Counted from the stretch's first letter, positions 47,244-56,181 are shown. The stretch: 64,000 nucleotides of DNA from an uncultured Fibrobacter sp. (GCA_934699585.1 CAKUWY010000001.1:279376-343375); one strand, 5' to 3'. Translations and numbers: made by a program. The notes: a model not told the origin generated them from the letters alone.

Positions 47244-47878
47244 TTTTCAAAAAAGTCATTCTGTTTTTCCTGTTTTTGCTTTGGGGGCTTAATTACGCCG
47301 ACGATAAAGATTCCCGTGAGCGGTATTTGCACGTATCCACCAACCCCTCTGGAGCAGACCTTTACGTTGGAAACGCCCATCCCGATTTTTCCAGGAATCC
47401 GGACTACAGGATACCCGCATTCGTATCTGTTCCCCTGGACAAGGACCAGGTCCTCATCACCCTGTTCCGTCCAGACTTTAGGGACACCAGCATCAACGTG
47501 ACCCTTTCTCAAAAAGATACGTCCTTCTTAATCGTGGCCCTCGTCCCTGCCTTTGACGAGACTTTCCTACAAGAGCAACAGGCGGACTTGAATCACCGAA
47601 GCCGGCGAAACCTGGGACATCGTCTTATGATAGCCTCCATAGTGCCACTAGCCGCAAGTGCCATTGCCGCAGGTGTTGCCGCCTACGAAATCTGCAAGGC
47701 GAACGATAGTAAAAAGAGCATCGAAAATACCGTCATTACATCGGGAGACAATTACCGACAAGAGCAAAAAGATTTCGAGGAATATCGGGACAACGCCAAA
47801 ACAGCCAAAAAAACAGCTCTTGTTTCCCTTGTAGCTGGAGGCATCATCCTTTCGGTCGGACTCTTTCTATCTTTCTAG
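47240..47878 (+). CDS. PEGA-like membrane protein
   Basis: A 212-residue protein with signal segment MIFKKVILFFLFLLWGLNYA. The N-terminal part (RYLHVSTNPSGADLYVGNAH, then VSVPLDKDQVLITLFRPDF) matches the PEGA-type surface domain pattern. Two C-terminal hydrophobic segments (LMIASIVPLAASAIAAGVAAY and TALVSLVAGGIILSVGLFLSF) flank a charged loop. GGAGGAACAACA before the ATG at 47240 is a clear ribosome-binding site. The ATG overlaps the previous stop. The C-terminal layout repeats in the next protein, so these two are paralogues. Confidence 0.75.
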   Translation: MIFKKVILFFLFLLWGLNYADDKDSRERYLHVSTNPSGADLYVGNAHPDFSRNPDYRIPAFVSVPLDKDQVLITLFRPDFRDTSINVTLSQKDTSFLIVALVPAFDETFLQEQQADLNHRSRRNLGHRLMIASIVPLAASAIAAGVAAYEICKANDSKKSIENTVITSGDNYRQEQKDFEEYRDNAKTAKKTALVSLVAGGIILSVGLFLSF

Positions 47879-47885
47879 GTGTATC

Positions 47886-49454
47886 ATGAAATCCACGTGT
47901 ATCGCATTAATCCTTCTGCTCGCCCAGGTCCTGCTTGCCGCAGAACAACAAGGGCCTTCTGTCAGCGTGGAACTTTTATCCGGCACAAAGCAAAAAGCCC
48001 AATTCCTCGGTATTCAAAACGATACCGTCCAGCTGGGCGGCTACATCAACAACAAGTTTACCGTTGTCCGTATTCCCAGAGAAAAATTCAAATCCATCAT
48101 AGATTCGTCGGGCTCGGACTTGCTCCAAAACAAGGTTGATTCCACAGCCATCAAAACGGATACTACAGCAAATTCGGTCGATTCGGCACAAACGGCAGCC
48201 GACAGTTTAGGAGCAGATTCGCTTGCCCACCCGCAAGTCACCGAGACGCCGAAACCTCTTGAGCTTTCGTCCCCTACCGTGCTGGTCAGTTTCGAAGACG
48301 AAATCGGAGACTCCTCCTTGGTTTTACAAATCAACACCCTCGCCGCCAGATTCCTGTTGGAAAGCGGCGAAAAAATCCACATCCTAAAGAAAAAGGACAT
48401 TCCCGACTGTAGCGACAATATCTGCCTGCAGGATACCCTTTCTTCCAAGGGCGCCACCACAATCTATTTTGGGAAAATCGTTCCCGTACAAAAGAAAGAT
48501 TCACTTATGCTCCTACTTACGAGGGTGGTGTTTGAAGAAGATCTGCCCACCATCTACAAGAGCGAATTGAGAATTTCTCGTTCCAAGTCCGCCAGCGACC
48601 TCATCTCCAAGGACAAACTAAGAATTTTTCTACTGGAGGCACAAGGCAAGGACGCCTCAAACTTGAAAAACAAGACGGGTTATATCGACATCGATACCGA
48701 CCCTGAGGGCGCAACCCTTTCGATGCCCGAGGAAAACGCCCTGTGCAGATCTCCCTGCACCATCCCTGTAAACGACACAGCCGCCGTCACCATTTACGCA
48801 TACTGGAACGTGGATCAGCACCTGTGGGGAGGTTCCGTGACCAAGCACCCCATACCGGGCGACACGGTAAGGACATCCATAAAGCTAAAGCGAGTCAATC
48901 CCGAACTCAGGGTTATTACCAACCCAGCAGGGGCAGAAATTTTCTCTAGCAAGGGCGAAATCACCAAACGCAGCAAGACTATCGGGGTTACTCCAGCAAG
49001 GTATCCCATTCTGGAACCCGGACTAGTCCAGTTTAGGCTCCGCAAGCTCGGATTCAAGGACACCCTGGTTGCAGTCTATGTCCCTCCCGTCTCCGATGTG
49101 ACCGTCAATGTGGAAATGGAACAGGAAACCAGCTTCAAGGAAATCCAAACACAGCAGGAATGGGAAAAGGGTCGTAAGAGAATCCGCCTTGGGCACACCA
49201 TGATGGGCGTTTCCATCGCGCCCATTATCGTAGGCGCCCTATTCACCTACCTGGCCCAATTAGATTACAGAGACGCCGAAGACATCAAGGACGAGCTTGG
49301 CTACTCCGCCACCATAGGGGGAGAATCCTACCAGAAAAAGGTAAAAGAGAACAAGGACCTGGTGGATGACGGCGACCAAAAGACCGCCATCGGCCTCTCT
49401 CTTATCGGAGCAGGTATCTTGGTCCTCGGTGTCGGATTCGTCATTTCTTTCTAA
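47886..49454 (+). CDS. PEGA-domain membrane protein
   Basis: A 522-residue exported protein (MKSTCIALILLLAQVLLAAE signal). Residues about 25-80 form a small beta domain (VSVELLSGTKQKAQFLGIQN), followed by an Asp/Ser/Thr/Ala linker. A third part (VLVSFEDEIGDSSLVLQIN) resembles the nucleotide-free TolB-like N-terminal pattern seen in PEGA proteins. Two PEGA units follow (GYIDIDTDPEGATLSMPEEN and LRVITNPAGAEIFSSKGE). Two C-terminal membrane segments with a charged loop match the preceding gene. It starts 7 bases after that gene. Role inferred as an envelope-spanning component of the cluster. Confidence 0.78.
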   Translation: MKSTCIALILLLAQVLLAAEQQGPSVSVELLSGTKQKAQFLGIQNDTVQLGGYINNKFTVVRIPREKFKSIIDSSGSDLLQNKVDSTAIKTDTTANSVDSAQTAADSLGADSLAHPQVTETPKPLELSSPTVLVSFEDEIGDSSLVLQINTLAARFLLESGEKIHILKKKDIPDCSDNICLQDTLSSKGATTIYFGKIVPVQKKDSLMLLLTRVVFEEDLPTIYKSELRISRSKSASDLISKDKLRIFLLEAQGKDASNLKNKTGYIDIDTDPEGATLSMPEENALCRSPCTIPVNDTAAVTIYAYWNVDQHLWGGSVTKHPIPGDTVRTSIKLKRVNPELRVITNPAGAEIFSSKGEITKRSKTIGVTPARYPILEPGLVQFRLRKLGFKDTLVAVYVPPVSDVTVNVEMEQETSFKEIQTQQEWEKGRKRIRLGHTMMGVSIAPIIVGALFTYLAQLDYRDAEDIKDELGYSATIGGESYQKKVKENKDLVDDGDQKTAIGLSLIGAGILVLGVGFVISF

Positions 49455-49522
49455 ACATCCAGAAATTGACCCAGAAAAAGGCGCAAAGCGCCCTGGCACA
49501 ACAAACCACCACGCAAAAAAGT

Positions 49523-49530
49523 TAAATTTG
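49523..49530 (+). promoter_or_regulatory. -7-type promoter box for the barrel gene
   Basis: TAAATTTG exactly matches TAnnTTTG and lies 6 bases before the ATG at 49537, suggesting an internal promoter in the cluster. Confidence 0.45.
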
Positions 49531-49536
49531 AACGCG

Positions 49537-51090
49537 ATGCGTAAAGTATTACTTATTTCCCTGCTTTTTGCCGTGGCCGCCATGGCCGCCGATTTCGAGC
49601 GCTCCAACTGGAGAATGCAGCTCTATGTTCAAGGTGAATTTGCCTTTTTGAATTTCCAGGACAAGAACCCCGAGCTCTTGCTTGATGAAATTGACAAAGA
49701 GGTGATGACATTTCCCATCAATGCGGGTTTCCTCTGGAGTCCGCTCATCACGCCTTTCTACAAGGCGGACATTCCCTTCACCTTCTGGCTAGGCGTCGAA
49801 GTCAACTCTATCCAGTTCGGCGAAATTGCCAAAGACCCCAAATTCTACTTCGAAAGTGACAACTGCGACAAGAAAAATGGTTGCGGCGACGCCAATAAGG
49901 GAGAATCTCTGTCTTTCCGTTCTTACGCCCCCTCATTCTTGGCCGGTTTCTCCTTCAACCTCATCGGCGATCTGGACATCAGGCTTCTGGGTGGTTATGG
50001 GTTCCAGTTCTTCTCTTTCTACGACGAACGTTTTTCCCACACAGACCAAAAGACCAGCATCATTCCAACCGCATTTGTTTCGGGAGCACTGGAATACAAG
50101 ATTGGTGAACTCTTCAAGGATATTGATTTCAAGGTTGGCGTAAACGTCCGCAAGGAATTCTTGCCCTACGAAGACGTCAAGGCCACAGGAAAAGCCCCCA
50201 AGGCCAACGAAGACGCCAGCATCCCCGCAGGCTACTCCGGTATCGAATTCGACAAGATTTCCTACAAGTTGCCCGTACGTGTGGGCCTGGAAATCTCTCT
50301 TGACTTTGGCCGCGAAAGCCGCCGCGACCGCCGTATGAGGTACGTACTTCACGATCGCGACGATGTGCTCCGCAAGAACAGCGAAGTCAAGGATACCCTC
50401 TCCGACTGGGACTGCATGGCCATCGAGCGTGACTACCGGTTCTTCTTGGACGAAGACGGCAACCTGCCCGACATGAGCGAAGCTTTCACCAAGACCCAGT
50501 TCTCCGACGTGCTGGAAAGCTTCCTCGCCTTCTGCCACCCCGAAGACCTGGCCACCAAGGAAAAGCTGTACGCCACCCTGGATACGGGCAAGGTCCAGTT
50601 GAAGGAATACCAGACCAAGCAAGAAGATTCTCGTTTCGAGCAGGTCATGGCGTCCAACGATCCCGAAATGCTGGCCATGTACCTGGAATACTATCCGGAC
50701 TCCCCCCACAGGGCCGAAGTGGAAGCCAAGCTGCAAGTGCTGGGTGAATACCACAAGTTCCGCGAGATTCAAGCCCAGAACACCTTCAAGGCCTACCTCA
50801 CTTACCTGAACGACAATCCCAATGGAGCCTTCCGCGACGAAGCCGAAGCGGGAATCTTCGAACTGGTCAAGGGAAGCGGCCGCCTGAAGGATTACGAGAT
50901 TTACCTGAAGCGGTTCCCCGAAGGTAAGTTCGTGGAAGAGGCCAAGGCAGCCCTCAAGGGCGCAAATGCCGATGCTCCTTCCATGATAGAAGCCCAGACC
51001 GGCGAGTCCGAAGAAGAGGCAGAGCCGGCACCAGCCAAGAAGCACAACAAGAAAAATCAGAAGAAGTCCAAGGGCAAAAAGAAGAAATAG
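49537..51090 (+). CDS. Outer-membrane barrel protein with C-terminal helical-repeat and basic tail
   Basis: A 517-residue exported protein (MRKVLLISLLFAVAAMAADF). Residues about 20-270 alternate like outer-membrane strands (WRMQLYVQGEFAFLNFQD, then FLAGFSFNLIGDLDIRLLGGYGFQFF, then LPVRVGLEISLDFG). From about 330 the sequence is helical with TPR-like units: MASNDPEMLAMYLEYYPDSP, FKAYLTYLNDNPNGAFRDEA and LKDYEIYLKRFPEGKFVEEA. The tail is very Lys-rich (KKHNKKNQKKSKGKKKK) and could bind acidic polymer. The ATG at 49537 is chosen because the upstream part overlaps the previous gene. It is last in the six-gene cluster. Confidence 0.8.
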   Translation: MRKVLLISLLFAVAAMAADFERSNWRMQLYVQGEFAFLNFQDKNPELLLDEIDKEVMTFPINAGFLWSPLITPFYKADIPFTFWLGVEVNSIQFGEIAKDPKFYFESDNCDKKNGCGDANKGESLSFRSYAPSFLAGFSFNLIGDLDIRLLGGYGFQFFSFYDERFSHTDQKTSIIPTAFVSGALEYKIGELFKDIDFKVGVNVRKEFLPYEDVKATGKAPKANEDASIPAGYSGIEFDKISYKLPVRVGLEISLDFGRESRRDRRMRYVLHDRDDVLRKNSEVKDTLSDWDCMAIERDYRFFLDEDGNLPDMSEAFTKTQFSDVLESFLAFCHPEDLATKEKLYATLDTGKVQLKEYQTKQEDSRFEQVMASNDPEMLAMYLEYYPDSPHRAEVEAKLQVLGEYHKFREIQAQNTFKAYLTYLNDNPNGAFRDEAEAGIFELVKGSGRLKDYEIYLKRFPEGKFVEEAKAALKGANADAPSMIEAQTGESEEEAEPAPAKKHNKKNQKKSKGKKKK

Positions 51091-51139
51091 ACTTTGAAGT
51101 GTGGCGTGTGCCGCACCTTTACCCCGTAGCCCTCATTGT

Positions 51140-51877
51140 ATGAACTTTAAAGCTCTCGCAATCCTGCTATTCGCGTTTTGTGCCGTTGTTTTCGCCCAAC
51201 CTGGGGTTGAGGTTGCCATCCAAGACTCCACCGCATTGCAAGGCACGGCCTCTACAGGAATTTACACCCAAATTATCGACTGGTACAACAACAACCTAAA
51301 CTACGGCACCATCACCCTTCTCATGGCCGTAGAGAGTTCCTTTATTCCTTTCCCATCGGAACTGGTTGTGCCCCCTGCCGCCTACAAGGCATTGCAACCG
51401 GGATCTGACCTGAGCATCGTGTTGATTGTGCTATTCGCCAGCATGGGCGCCCTTATCGGAGCCTTTATCAACTACTTCTTGGCCAAGTTCCTGGGGCGTC
51501 CCATTGTGTACAAATTCGCCGATTCCAGACTGGGACATTTCTTGCTCATTGACACGCAAAAGGTCGAAAAGGCCGAAAACTATTTCCGCGATCACGGGGC
51601 CATTTCCACCTTCGTGGGCAGGCTTATTACCGTCATTCGCCAACTGATTTCTATACCGGCAGGGCTATCCAACATGAAGCTCCTGCCCTTTACGCTCTAC
51701 ACCTTTCTTGGCGCCACCATCTGGAACTGCGTGTTGGCGGTTCTCGGATACCTGGCTCACGGCCAAAAAGACATTATCGAAAAGTACAACTCCGAACTGG
51801 CCATCGCTCTGCTTGGCTTCGGCGCTCTTTTTATCGGTTATATGGTGTGGAATGCGGTCAAGCCGCGCAAAAACTAG
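51140..51877 (+). CDS. DedA-family membrane protein (VTT domain)
   Basis: The 245-residue protein has several membrane segments and the DedA signatures ESSFIPFPSELVVPPAAY, then GALIGAFINYFLAKFLGRP and FVGRLITVIRQLISIPAGLSNM. DedA proteins are inner-membrane lipid scramblase-type transporters, with undecaprenyl phosphate or phosphatidylethanolamine as known substrates in some members. An N-terminal extension of about 45 residues, beginning with a signal-like stretch, precedes the core. The stop overlaps that of the convergent downstream gene in a CTAG. Confidence 0.9.
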   Translation: MNFKALAILLFAFCAVVFAQPGVEVAIQDSTALQGTASTGIYTQIIDWYNNNLNYGTITLLMAVESSFIPFPSELVVPPAAYKALQPGSDLSIVLIVLFASMGALIGAFINYFLAKFLGRPIVYKFADSRLGHFLLIDTQKVEKAENYFRDHGAISTFVGRLITVIRQLISIPAGLSNMKLLPFTLYTFLGATIWNCVLAVLGYLAHGQKDIIEKYNSELAIALLGFGALFIGYMVWNAVKPRKN

Positions 51878-52545
51878 TCCTTGACGCAGCGGACCGAAAA
51901 TGCGTTTTCTGTAGAATACAGATTTTCGTGAAAGGTTTCGTCTCCGAATTCTAGCATGCGAGCGTAAGCTTTCTTGGTCTTTTTGCCCTTTTCCCTAGAA
52001 GAACTCCAGAACAAGGCTCGTTCCTTTATTTTGTCAGATTTTGCTCCATCTTTGGCAACATAACCAGCAGGTAGGGCCGCAAAACCAATGTCGTCTGTTC
52101 CGGTATTTATGACTTCGTACTCGTCCAAATATATAGGTTCACCGGTGTGCTGGTCAAAAATTTTCTTCTTTTTTTTCTTTGTTTTCCAGTCGTCTTTTGT
52201 TCTCAGGGCATTTCCCGGTTTCGACTTGGAATTTTCGGAAACATAGGCTGTCAGTTCGCGCCATTCCGAGCGGGACGGAAGATGCCAGCCTACAGGGCAC
52301 GCCTTTTCTGCCTTTTTCCAGGTATAGAGACGGCCATATTTTTTGCAGTTGTCAATCTTGCGTTCATAGCACCAGGAATCGTCCATATGCAAATTCAGGT
52401 TCTCGGCCATCCACGTCTGCTTGCCGAGTTTTATGGTTTTGTAAGTCTTTCCGTCGCGATCATCCTTGAAGGATCCCTTGACAGGGGCAGACTGGGCAAC
52501 GGAGAATAACCCTATCATACACAAACAAACCATCAACTTTTTCAT
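51874..52545 (-). CDS. Fibrobacter major paralogous domain (FISUMP) protein
   Basis: A 223-residue secreted protein (MKKLMVCLCMIGLFSVAQSA) with the TIGR02145 Fib_succ_major domain: FKDDRDGKTYKTIKLGKQTW, MAENLNL, YGRLYTWKKAEKACPVGWHLPSRSEW, FAALPAG and RCVKD at the end. The domain's function is unsettled; it is widespread on Fibrobacter and Bacteroidetes surface proteins. A poly-Lys stretch (TKKKKKK, residues about 130-137) is encoded by an A-rich tract and could slip in replication. The ATG at 52545 fits the signal peptide. Confidence 0.93.
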   Translation of the reverse strand: MKKLMVCLCMIGLFSVAQSAPVKGSFKDDRDGKTYKTIKLGKQTWMAENLNLHMDDSWCYERKIDNCKKYGRLYTWKKAEKACPVGWHLPSRSEWRELTAYVSENSKSKPGNALRTKDDWKTKKKKKKIFDQHTGEPIYLDEYEVINTGTDDIGFAALPAGYVAKDGAKSDKIKERALFWSSSREKGKKTKKAYARMLEFGDETFHENLYSTENAFSVRCVKD

Positions 52546-52633
52546 ACGACACCCTTTAATCATTTTTACTTACATCACTCCAAATTATACATAATATGCG
52601 ACCGTCAAGACACACTCCCGTCATACAAAAAAG

Positions 52634-53233
52634 CTAAAAGTCGCAATTTTTGACACAACGGTTAGCCTGGAACTCAGCTTCAAGGACTTTTATACCTTTA
52701 TTGTAGCGACGATAACTGCCATGACGGAGCCCCCTTTCGAAAGTCATTTCCTCTTTGATTGCCCCCAAATCATCGTAGAGTCGCGCCACTCCATGGATTT
52801 GACCGCGAGAATACGGAATCTTTCGGCGGAGGGTTCCCCGTTCATCCCATTCTTCGCTTTCACCTTCAAGAACACCGTTCTTGTACATTTCTCTGGACTT
52901 TTTCAGTCCGTTGTCGTGATAATTAACGGAAGGACCGTTTTCTACACCAGCCTCGTAAGAAATCTCTTGCCAGGGTTTTCCGTTCTCGTAAAAACTTGAG
53001 AAAGTTCCTTCTAGTAGCCCGTCACGATAGAACGCCTTAATGGCAATTTTCCCGTCAGGGTGATACGACAGGGACCACCCTTCCTTGACGTCAGTTCCAT
53101 GCTGCACTGTATAGATTCGTGCGACATTTCCATCTGGATAAACTGTTTTTACGGTATCCAAAGAAACGCCGTCAGCCTCCGCGGAGGTTGCAAAAGCAAT
53201 AACAAGAAAAACGATAAAAAAGAGCCGTTTCAC
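52634..53233 (-). CDS. Exported MORN-type repeat protein (YwqK-like)
   Basis: The 199-residue protein has a signal peptide (MKRLFFIVFLVIAFATSAEA) and five or six repeats of about 24 residues with the pattern Y-x-x-G-x-x-x-G-x-x-x-x-Y (FYRDGLLEGTFSSFYENGKP, MYKNGVLEGESEEWDERGTL, PYSRGQIHGVARLYDDLGAI). This is the YwqK-like MORN variant that databases sometimes call toxin-antitoxin; I see no toxin partner, so that label is doubtful here. It ends with CVKNCDF. The gene is monocistronic and divergent from the radical SAM gene. Confidence 0.85.
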   Translation of the reverse strand: MKRLFFIVFLVIAFATSAEADGVSLDTVKTVYPDGNVARIYTVQHGTDVKEGWSLSYHPDGKIAIKAFYRDGLLEGTFSSFYENGKPWQEISYEAGVENGPSVNYHDNGLKKSREMYKNGVLEGESEEWDERGTLRRKIPYSRGQIHGVARLYDDLGAIKEEMTFERGLRHGSYRRYNKGIKVLEAEFQANRCVKNCDF

Positions 53234-53283
53234 AGGCTCAAATGTAGCTATATCAACTCCGTTTTTTTATCTTGTGAAAGCCA

Positions 53284-54789
53284 ATGCGCGTTACATTTCT
53301 AAATCCTCCATTCCACCCGATGTTCAGTCGCGAGTCCCGCAGCCCCTGCGTGACCAAGTCCAGCACTCTTTACTGGCCCATGTTCTTAAGCTACGCGGCC
53401 GGTTCGGTGGAAGCGGATGGTAACGAAATCCAACTTATCGACAGTCCTGCCATGGAACTGGACCTGCCGAAAACTCTGGATGGCGTCAAGAAATTTGACC
53501 CAGCGCTGGTCATCTGCAGCACGAGCACCCCGAGTATTCTGAACGACCTCAAGGTGGTGCATGCCATCAAGGACATGCTCCCGAATGTAAAGGTCGCCAT
53601 CATGGGCACGCATGCCACCGCCGAGCCGCTAGAATCCATGGAGATGGAACCCTCCCTCGATTTCGTGATTATCGGCGAGGCGGACTACACCTGTAGGAAC
53701 CTCGTGAGGAGCCTGCGGGGCGACGGTGTTCCCGTGAACCAGATCGCGGGACTTGCCTTCCGTAAGGCGGACGGCACCACCGACTTCCAGCCCGAGGGCC
53801 CGAAAATCGAGAACCTGGACGAACTCCCGTGGGTCTCGAAGGTCTACCGCAAGCACCTGTACAGCTGCTACAAGAAGTACTTTTACGGTGCAAACCTGAA
53901 CCCGCTGATTGTTATCCTGAGCGGGCGCGGTTGCCCGAACCGCTGCAGCTACTGCGTGATTCCGCAGACGCTGAACGGTCACAAGTTCCGCCGCCGCAGC
54001 CCGAAGGACGTGGTAGATGAACTGCAGTACATCAAGGACAATTTCGAGGATTTGGGCGAAGTCTTCTTCGAAGACGACACATTCACCGCAAGCCACGAGC
54101 ACGTGCGCGAAATCTGCAACCTGATTCTGGAACGCGGCCTCAAGATTACGTGGAGCTGCAACGCCCGCGCCGACGTTCCGCTGGACTTACTCAAGCTGAT
54201 GAAGAAGGCGGGCGGCCGCGAGATGTGCGTGGGTTTTGAAAGCGCTTCGCCTGTGGTTCTCGAGAACATCCACAAGGGCGTGAAGAACACCGACAAGGCA
54301 ATCGAGTTCACGAAAAACGCCCGCAAGGCAGGCCTGCTGGTGCACGGCTGCTTCATGGTGGGCAACCCCGGCGACACTCCGGAAACGCTCCGCATGACGC
54401 TGGACTACGCCAAGAAGTTGAACCCCAACACCGCGCAGTTCTACCCCATCATGGCGTATCCCGGCACCGAGGCCTACAAGGAAGCCCTCGAAAGCGGCGC
54501 ATTACAGACAAAGGATTACAACCAGTGGTTGGACAAGGACGGATTCCACCGCACCACCATCCAGCGTGGCGAACTCAGCAGCCAGGCACTTGTAGATTTC
54601 TGCGACAAGGCCCGCCGCGAATTCTACCTGCGTCCGAGCTACATATTCCGTCAGGGGATCATGGCTCTCAAGAATCCTCGGGAGCGCTACCGCGTGATGC
54701 GTGGATTCGGCACGCTGGTGAAGCACCTGTTCCGTAAGCACGGGCAGCTCGCCCCTGTGGCACGCCAGGCCCCGACGGTGAAAGAGTAA
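53284..54789 (+). CDS. B12-binding-domain radical SAM protein
   Basis: The 501-residue enzyme has a cobalamin-binding-like N-terminal domain (IICSTSTPS-type segment at about 76-90, then IMGTHATAEPLESM and FVIIGEADYTCRNLVRSL). The radical SAM core follows, with the 4Fe-4S motif GRGCPNRCSYC (Cys217, Cys221, Cys224), GEVFFEDDTF and MCVGFESASPVVLENIHKG. Family members transfer methyl or sulfur groups or cyclise substrates; nothing shows which applies here. The ATG at 53284 follows TATCTTGT by 8 bases. It stands alone, followed by a terminator. Confidence 0.9.
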   Translation: MRVTFLNPPFHPMFSRESRSPCVTKSSTLYWPMFLSYAAGSVEADGNEIQLIDSPAMELDLPKTLDGVKKFDPALVICSTSTPSILNDLKVVHAIKDMLPNVKVAIMGTHATAEPLESMEMEPSLDFVIIGEADYTCRNLVRSLRGDGVPVNQIAGLAFRKADGTTDFQPEGPKIENLDELPWVSKVYRKHLYSCYKKYFYGANLNPLIVILSGRGCPNRCSYCVIPQTLNGHKFRRRSPKDVVDELQYIKDNFEDLGEVFFEDDTFTASHEHVREICNLILERGLKITWSCNARADVPLDLLKLMKKAGGREMCVGFESASPVVLENIHKGVKNTDKAIEFTKNARKAGLLVHGCFMVGNPGDTPETLRMTLDYAKKLNPNTAQFYPIMAYPGTEAYKEALESGALQTKDYNQWLDKDGFHRTTIQRGELSSQALVDFCDKARREFYLRPSYIFRQGIMALKNPRERYRVMRGFGTLVKHLFRKHGQLAPVARQAPTVKE

Positions 54790-54814
54790 GCGATAGACAG
54801 CAAACAATTAAAAG

Positions 54815-54849
54815 AAAACCGCAGCGAGATTCGATACGGTTTTTCTTTT
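54815..54849 (+). terminator. Likely terminator after the radical SAM gene
   Basis: AAAACCG pairs with CGGTTTT around a 15-base loop and is followed by TTTTCTTTT on the plus strand. Confidence 0.55.
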
Positions 54850-54879
54850 GCAATCTTTTTCATTAAACCAATTTTCAGG

Positions 54880-54960
54880 AGAATCGAGTAGAGCGAGGCG
54901 GCAGGACCGAAGCTGTACAAGCGGTACAGCGAGAGTCCGACAACGAAGCTATACGAAGAT
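54880..54960. repeat. Intergenic palindrome-rich segment
   Basis: GGCAGGACCGAAGCTGTACA continues as AGCGGTACAGCGAGAGTCC; GCTGTAC and GTACAGC pair. The GGAC...GTCC arrangement resembles the GAGTCCTGGAGTGAAACGA segment at 5235-5255. No gene is evident. Confidence 0.4.
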
Positions 54961-54972
54961 TATCGTGAAAAT

Positions 54973-56181
54973 TTACCGGCCGGCGAACTGGTCGCCGGTT
55001 TTAATTTCCGTTTCCTTCGAGCCGTTCAAATTCACAAGACGACTAGGGTCATAACGCATATCCCGAGCCAAACCTTCACGGAGTGCGTGCAACCTGTCGA
55101 AAAATTCCGCCGGCTCTTGAGCCGTAAGCAAGGTCTGCCGAACCTGCATGGCCGCATCGTCGGAATCTGCCAGATTCTCGCCTTCGCGAGAATGACGAAT
55201 GTTTGAGTCTCCGTAGCCATTCAGAGACTTTTCACTCCCGTCTAAACAGAACCCCTTGCAAAGTCTTGCCGCCAGCTGCTTGAGGCGGCCTAGCGCGCCC
55301 AGTTCCGTAGAACCGTCTTCCAGTTTGAACTTGTAGTAAAGCGGGAACACGTCCAAGGCATCTACTGCAGAAATTTCCTTAGGAGCAAGGCCTTCCCAGG
55401 CATCGGCAATCTGGCCGAACAGCCAAGGATTGTGCATGGCGCCACGCCCAATGGACACGCCGGAGACTCCGTAATTTTCAATACGGTCAAAAGCCGTCTC
55501 CACGCTGTTCACATCGCCGTTCCCGATTACAGGAATCTTCGCTACGGCGGCCACCTTCCCTATCCAGTCCCAGTCGGCAAGGCCGTTATAACCCTGCAGG
55601 CGAGTCCGTCCGTGGACGGTAAGCAATTCTACACCCTCGCCTTCGGCAATCTTCAAAGTTTCCATCACGTTGATACTTTCGGAATCCCAGCCGATACGGC
55701 ACTTGAGGGTAAGCGGCATCTCCGGGCAAGAATGGTCCAATGCCGCGCGGACCTCGTGCAGGATTTCCTGCAGGCGGGGCAGGTCCCGAAGCAGGCCCGA
55801 GCCGCTCCCCTTCCCCGCCACCTTCGGGGCGGGGCACCCGGCGTTTACCTCTATGAACTCAGGATGGAGCTCCAAGGCGATTTTCCGGGCGGCTTCCGCC
55901 ATCTTGTCCGGGAACCTCCCAAAAATCTGGATACCGAAGGGGCGCTCTTCCGGGAAAAACTTCAGCTGCTTGTGGCCGTCCAGCCTAAAGACGGCGTCTC
56001 CGTCGGTAGGCACGAACTCCGACACCAGAAGCCCCATGCGGTTGCCCGACAGCACCCGACAGAGCCTGCGGAAAGGGGCATCCGTCACCCCGTCCATAGG
56101 GCTGAGGATCGTATTGGGAAAAATCTCCCTGTCCCGGAGCCTAAAAGAGGTCCTTTTCGGCTTTTTCACAACTTTCAACAT
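54973..56181 (-). CDS. tRNA-dihydrouridine synthase (Dus)
   Basis: The 402-residue flavoenzyme reduces uridine in the D loop of tRNA. Signatures are LSPMDGVTDAPFRR at the start, VNAGCPAPKVAGKGSGSGLL with the catalytic Cys, then LTVHGRTRLQGYNG, VIGNGDVNSVETA and GVSIGRGAMHNPWLF. Between the helical domain segments RLCKGFCL and MQVRQTLLTAQEP there is an extra stretch of about 25 residues, including the palindrome-encoded IRHSREGENLADSDD. The start is ATG 56181; a GTG three codons earlier is possible. It is divergent from the HU gene. Confidence 0.93.
   Translation of the reverse strand: MLKVVKKPKRTSFRLRDREIFPNTILSPMDGVTDAPFRRLCRVLSGNRMGLLVSEFVPTDGDAVFRLDGHKQLKFFPEERPFGIQIFGRFPDKMAEAARKIALELHPEFIEVNAGCPAPKVAGKGSGSGLLRDLPRLQEILHEVRAALDHSCPEMPLTLKCRIGWDSESINVMETLKIAEGEGVELLTVHGRTRLQGYNGLADWDWIGKVAAVAKIPVIGNGDVNSVETAFDRIENYGVSGVSIGRGAMHNPWLFGQIADAWEGLAPKEISAVDALDVFPLYYKFKLEDGSTELGALGRLKQLAARLCKGFCLDGSEKSLNGYGDSNIRHSREGENLADSDDAAMQVRQTLLTAQEPAEFFDRLHALREGLARDMRYDPSRLVNLNGSKETEIKTGDQFAGR
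55173..55196 (-). repeat. Dispersed palindromic repeat embedded in the Dus gene
   Basis: ATTCTCGCCTTCGCGAGAAT followed by GACG is an 8-base-pair perfect hairpin with a 4-base loop. It encodes IRHSREGENL in the reading frame. Confidence 0.7.

Noticed and set aside
52634..53233. Toxin-antitoxin system suggested by the YwqK-type name
   Set aside because: The protein is exported and MORN-like; no toxin gene lies next to it.
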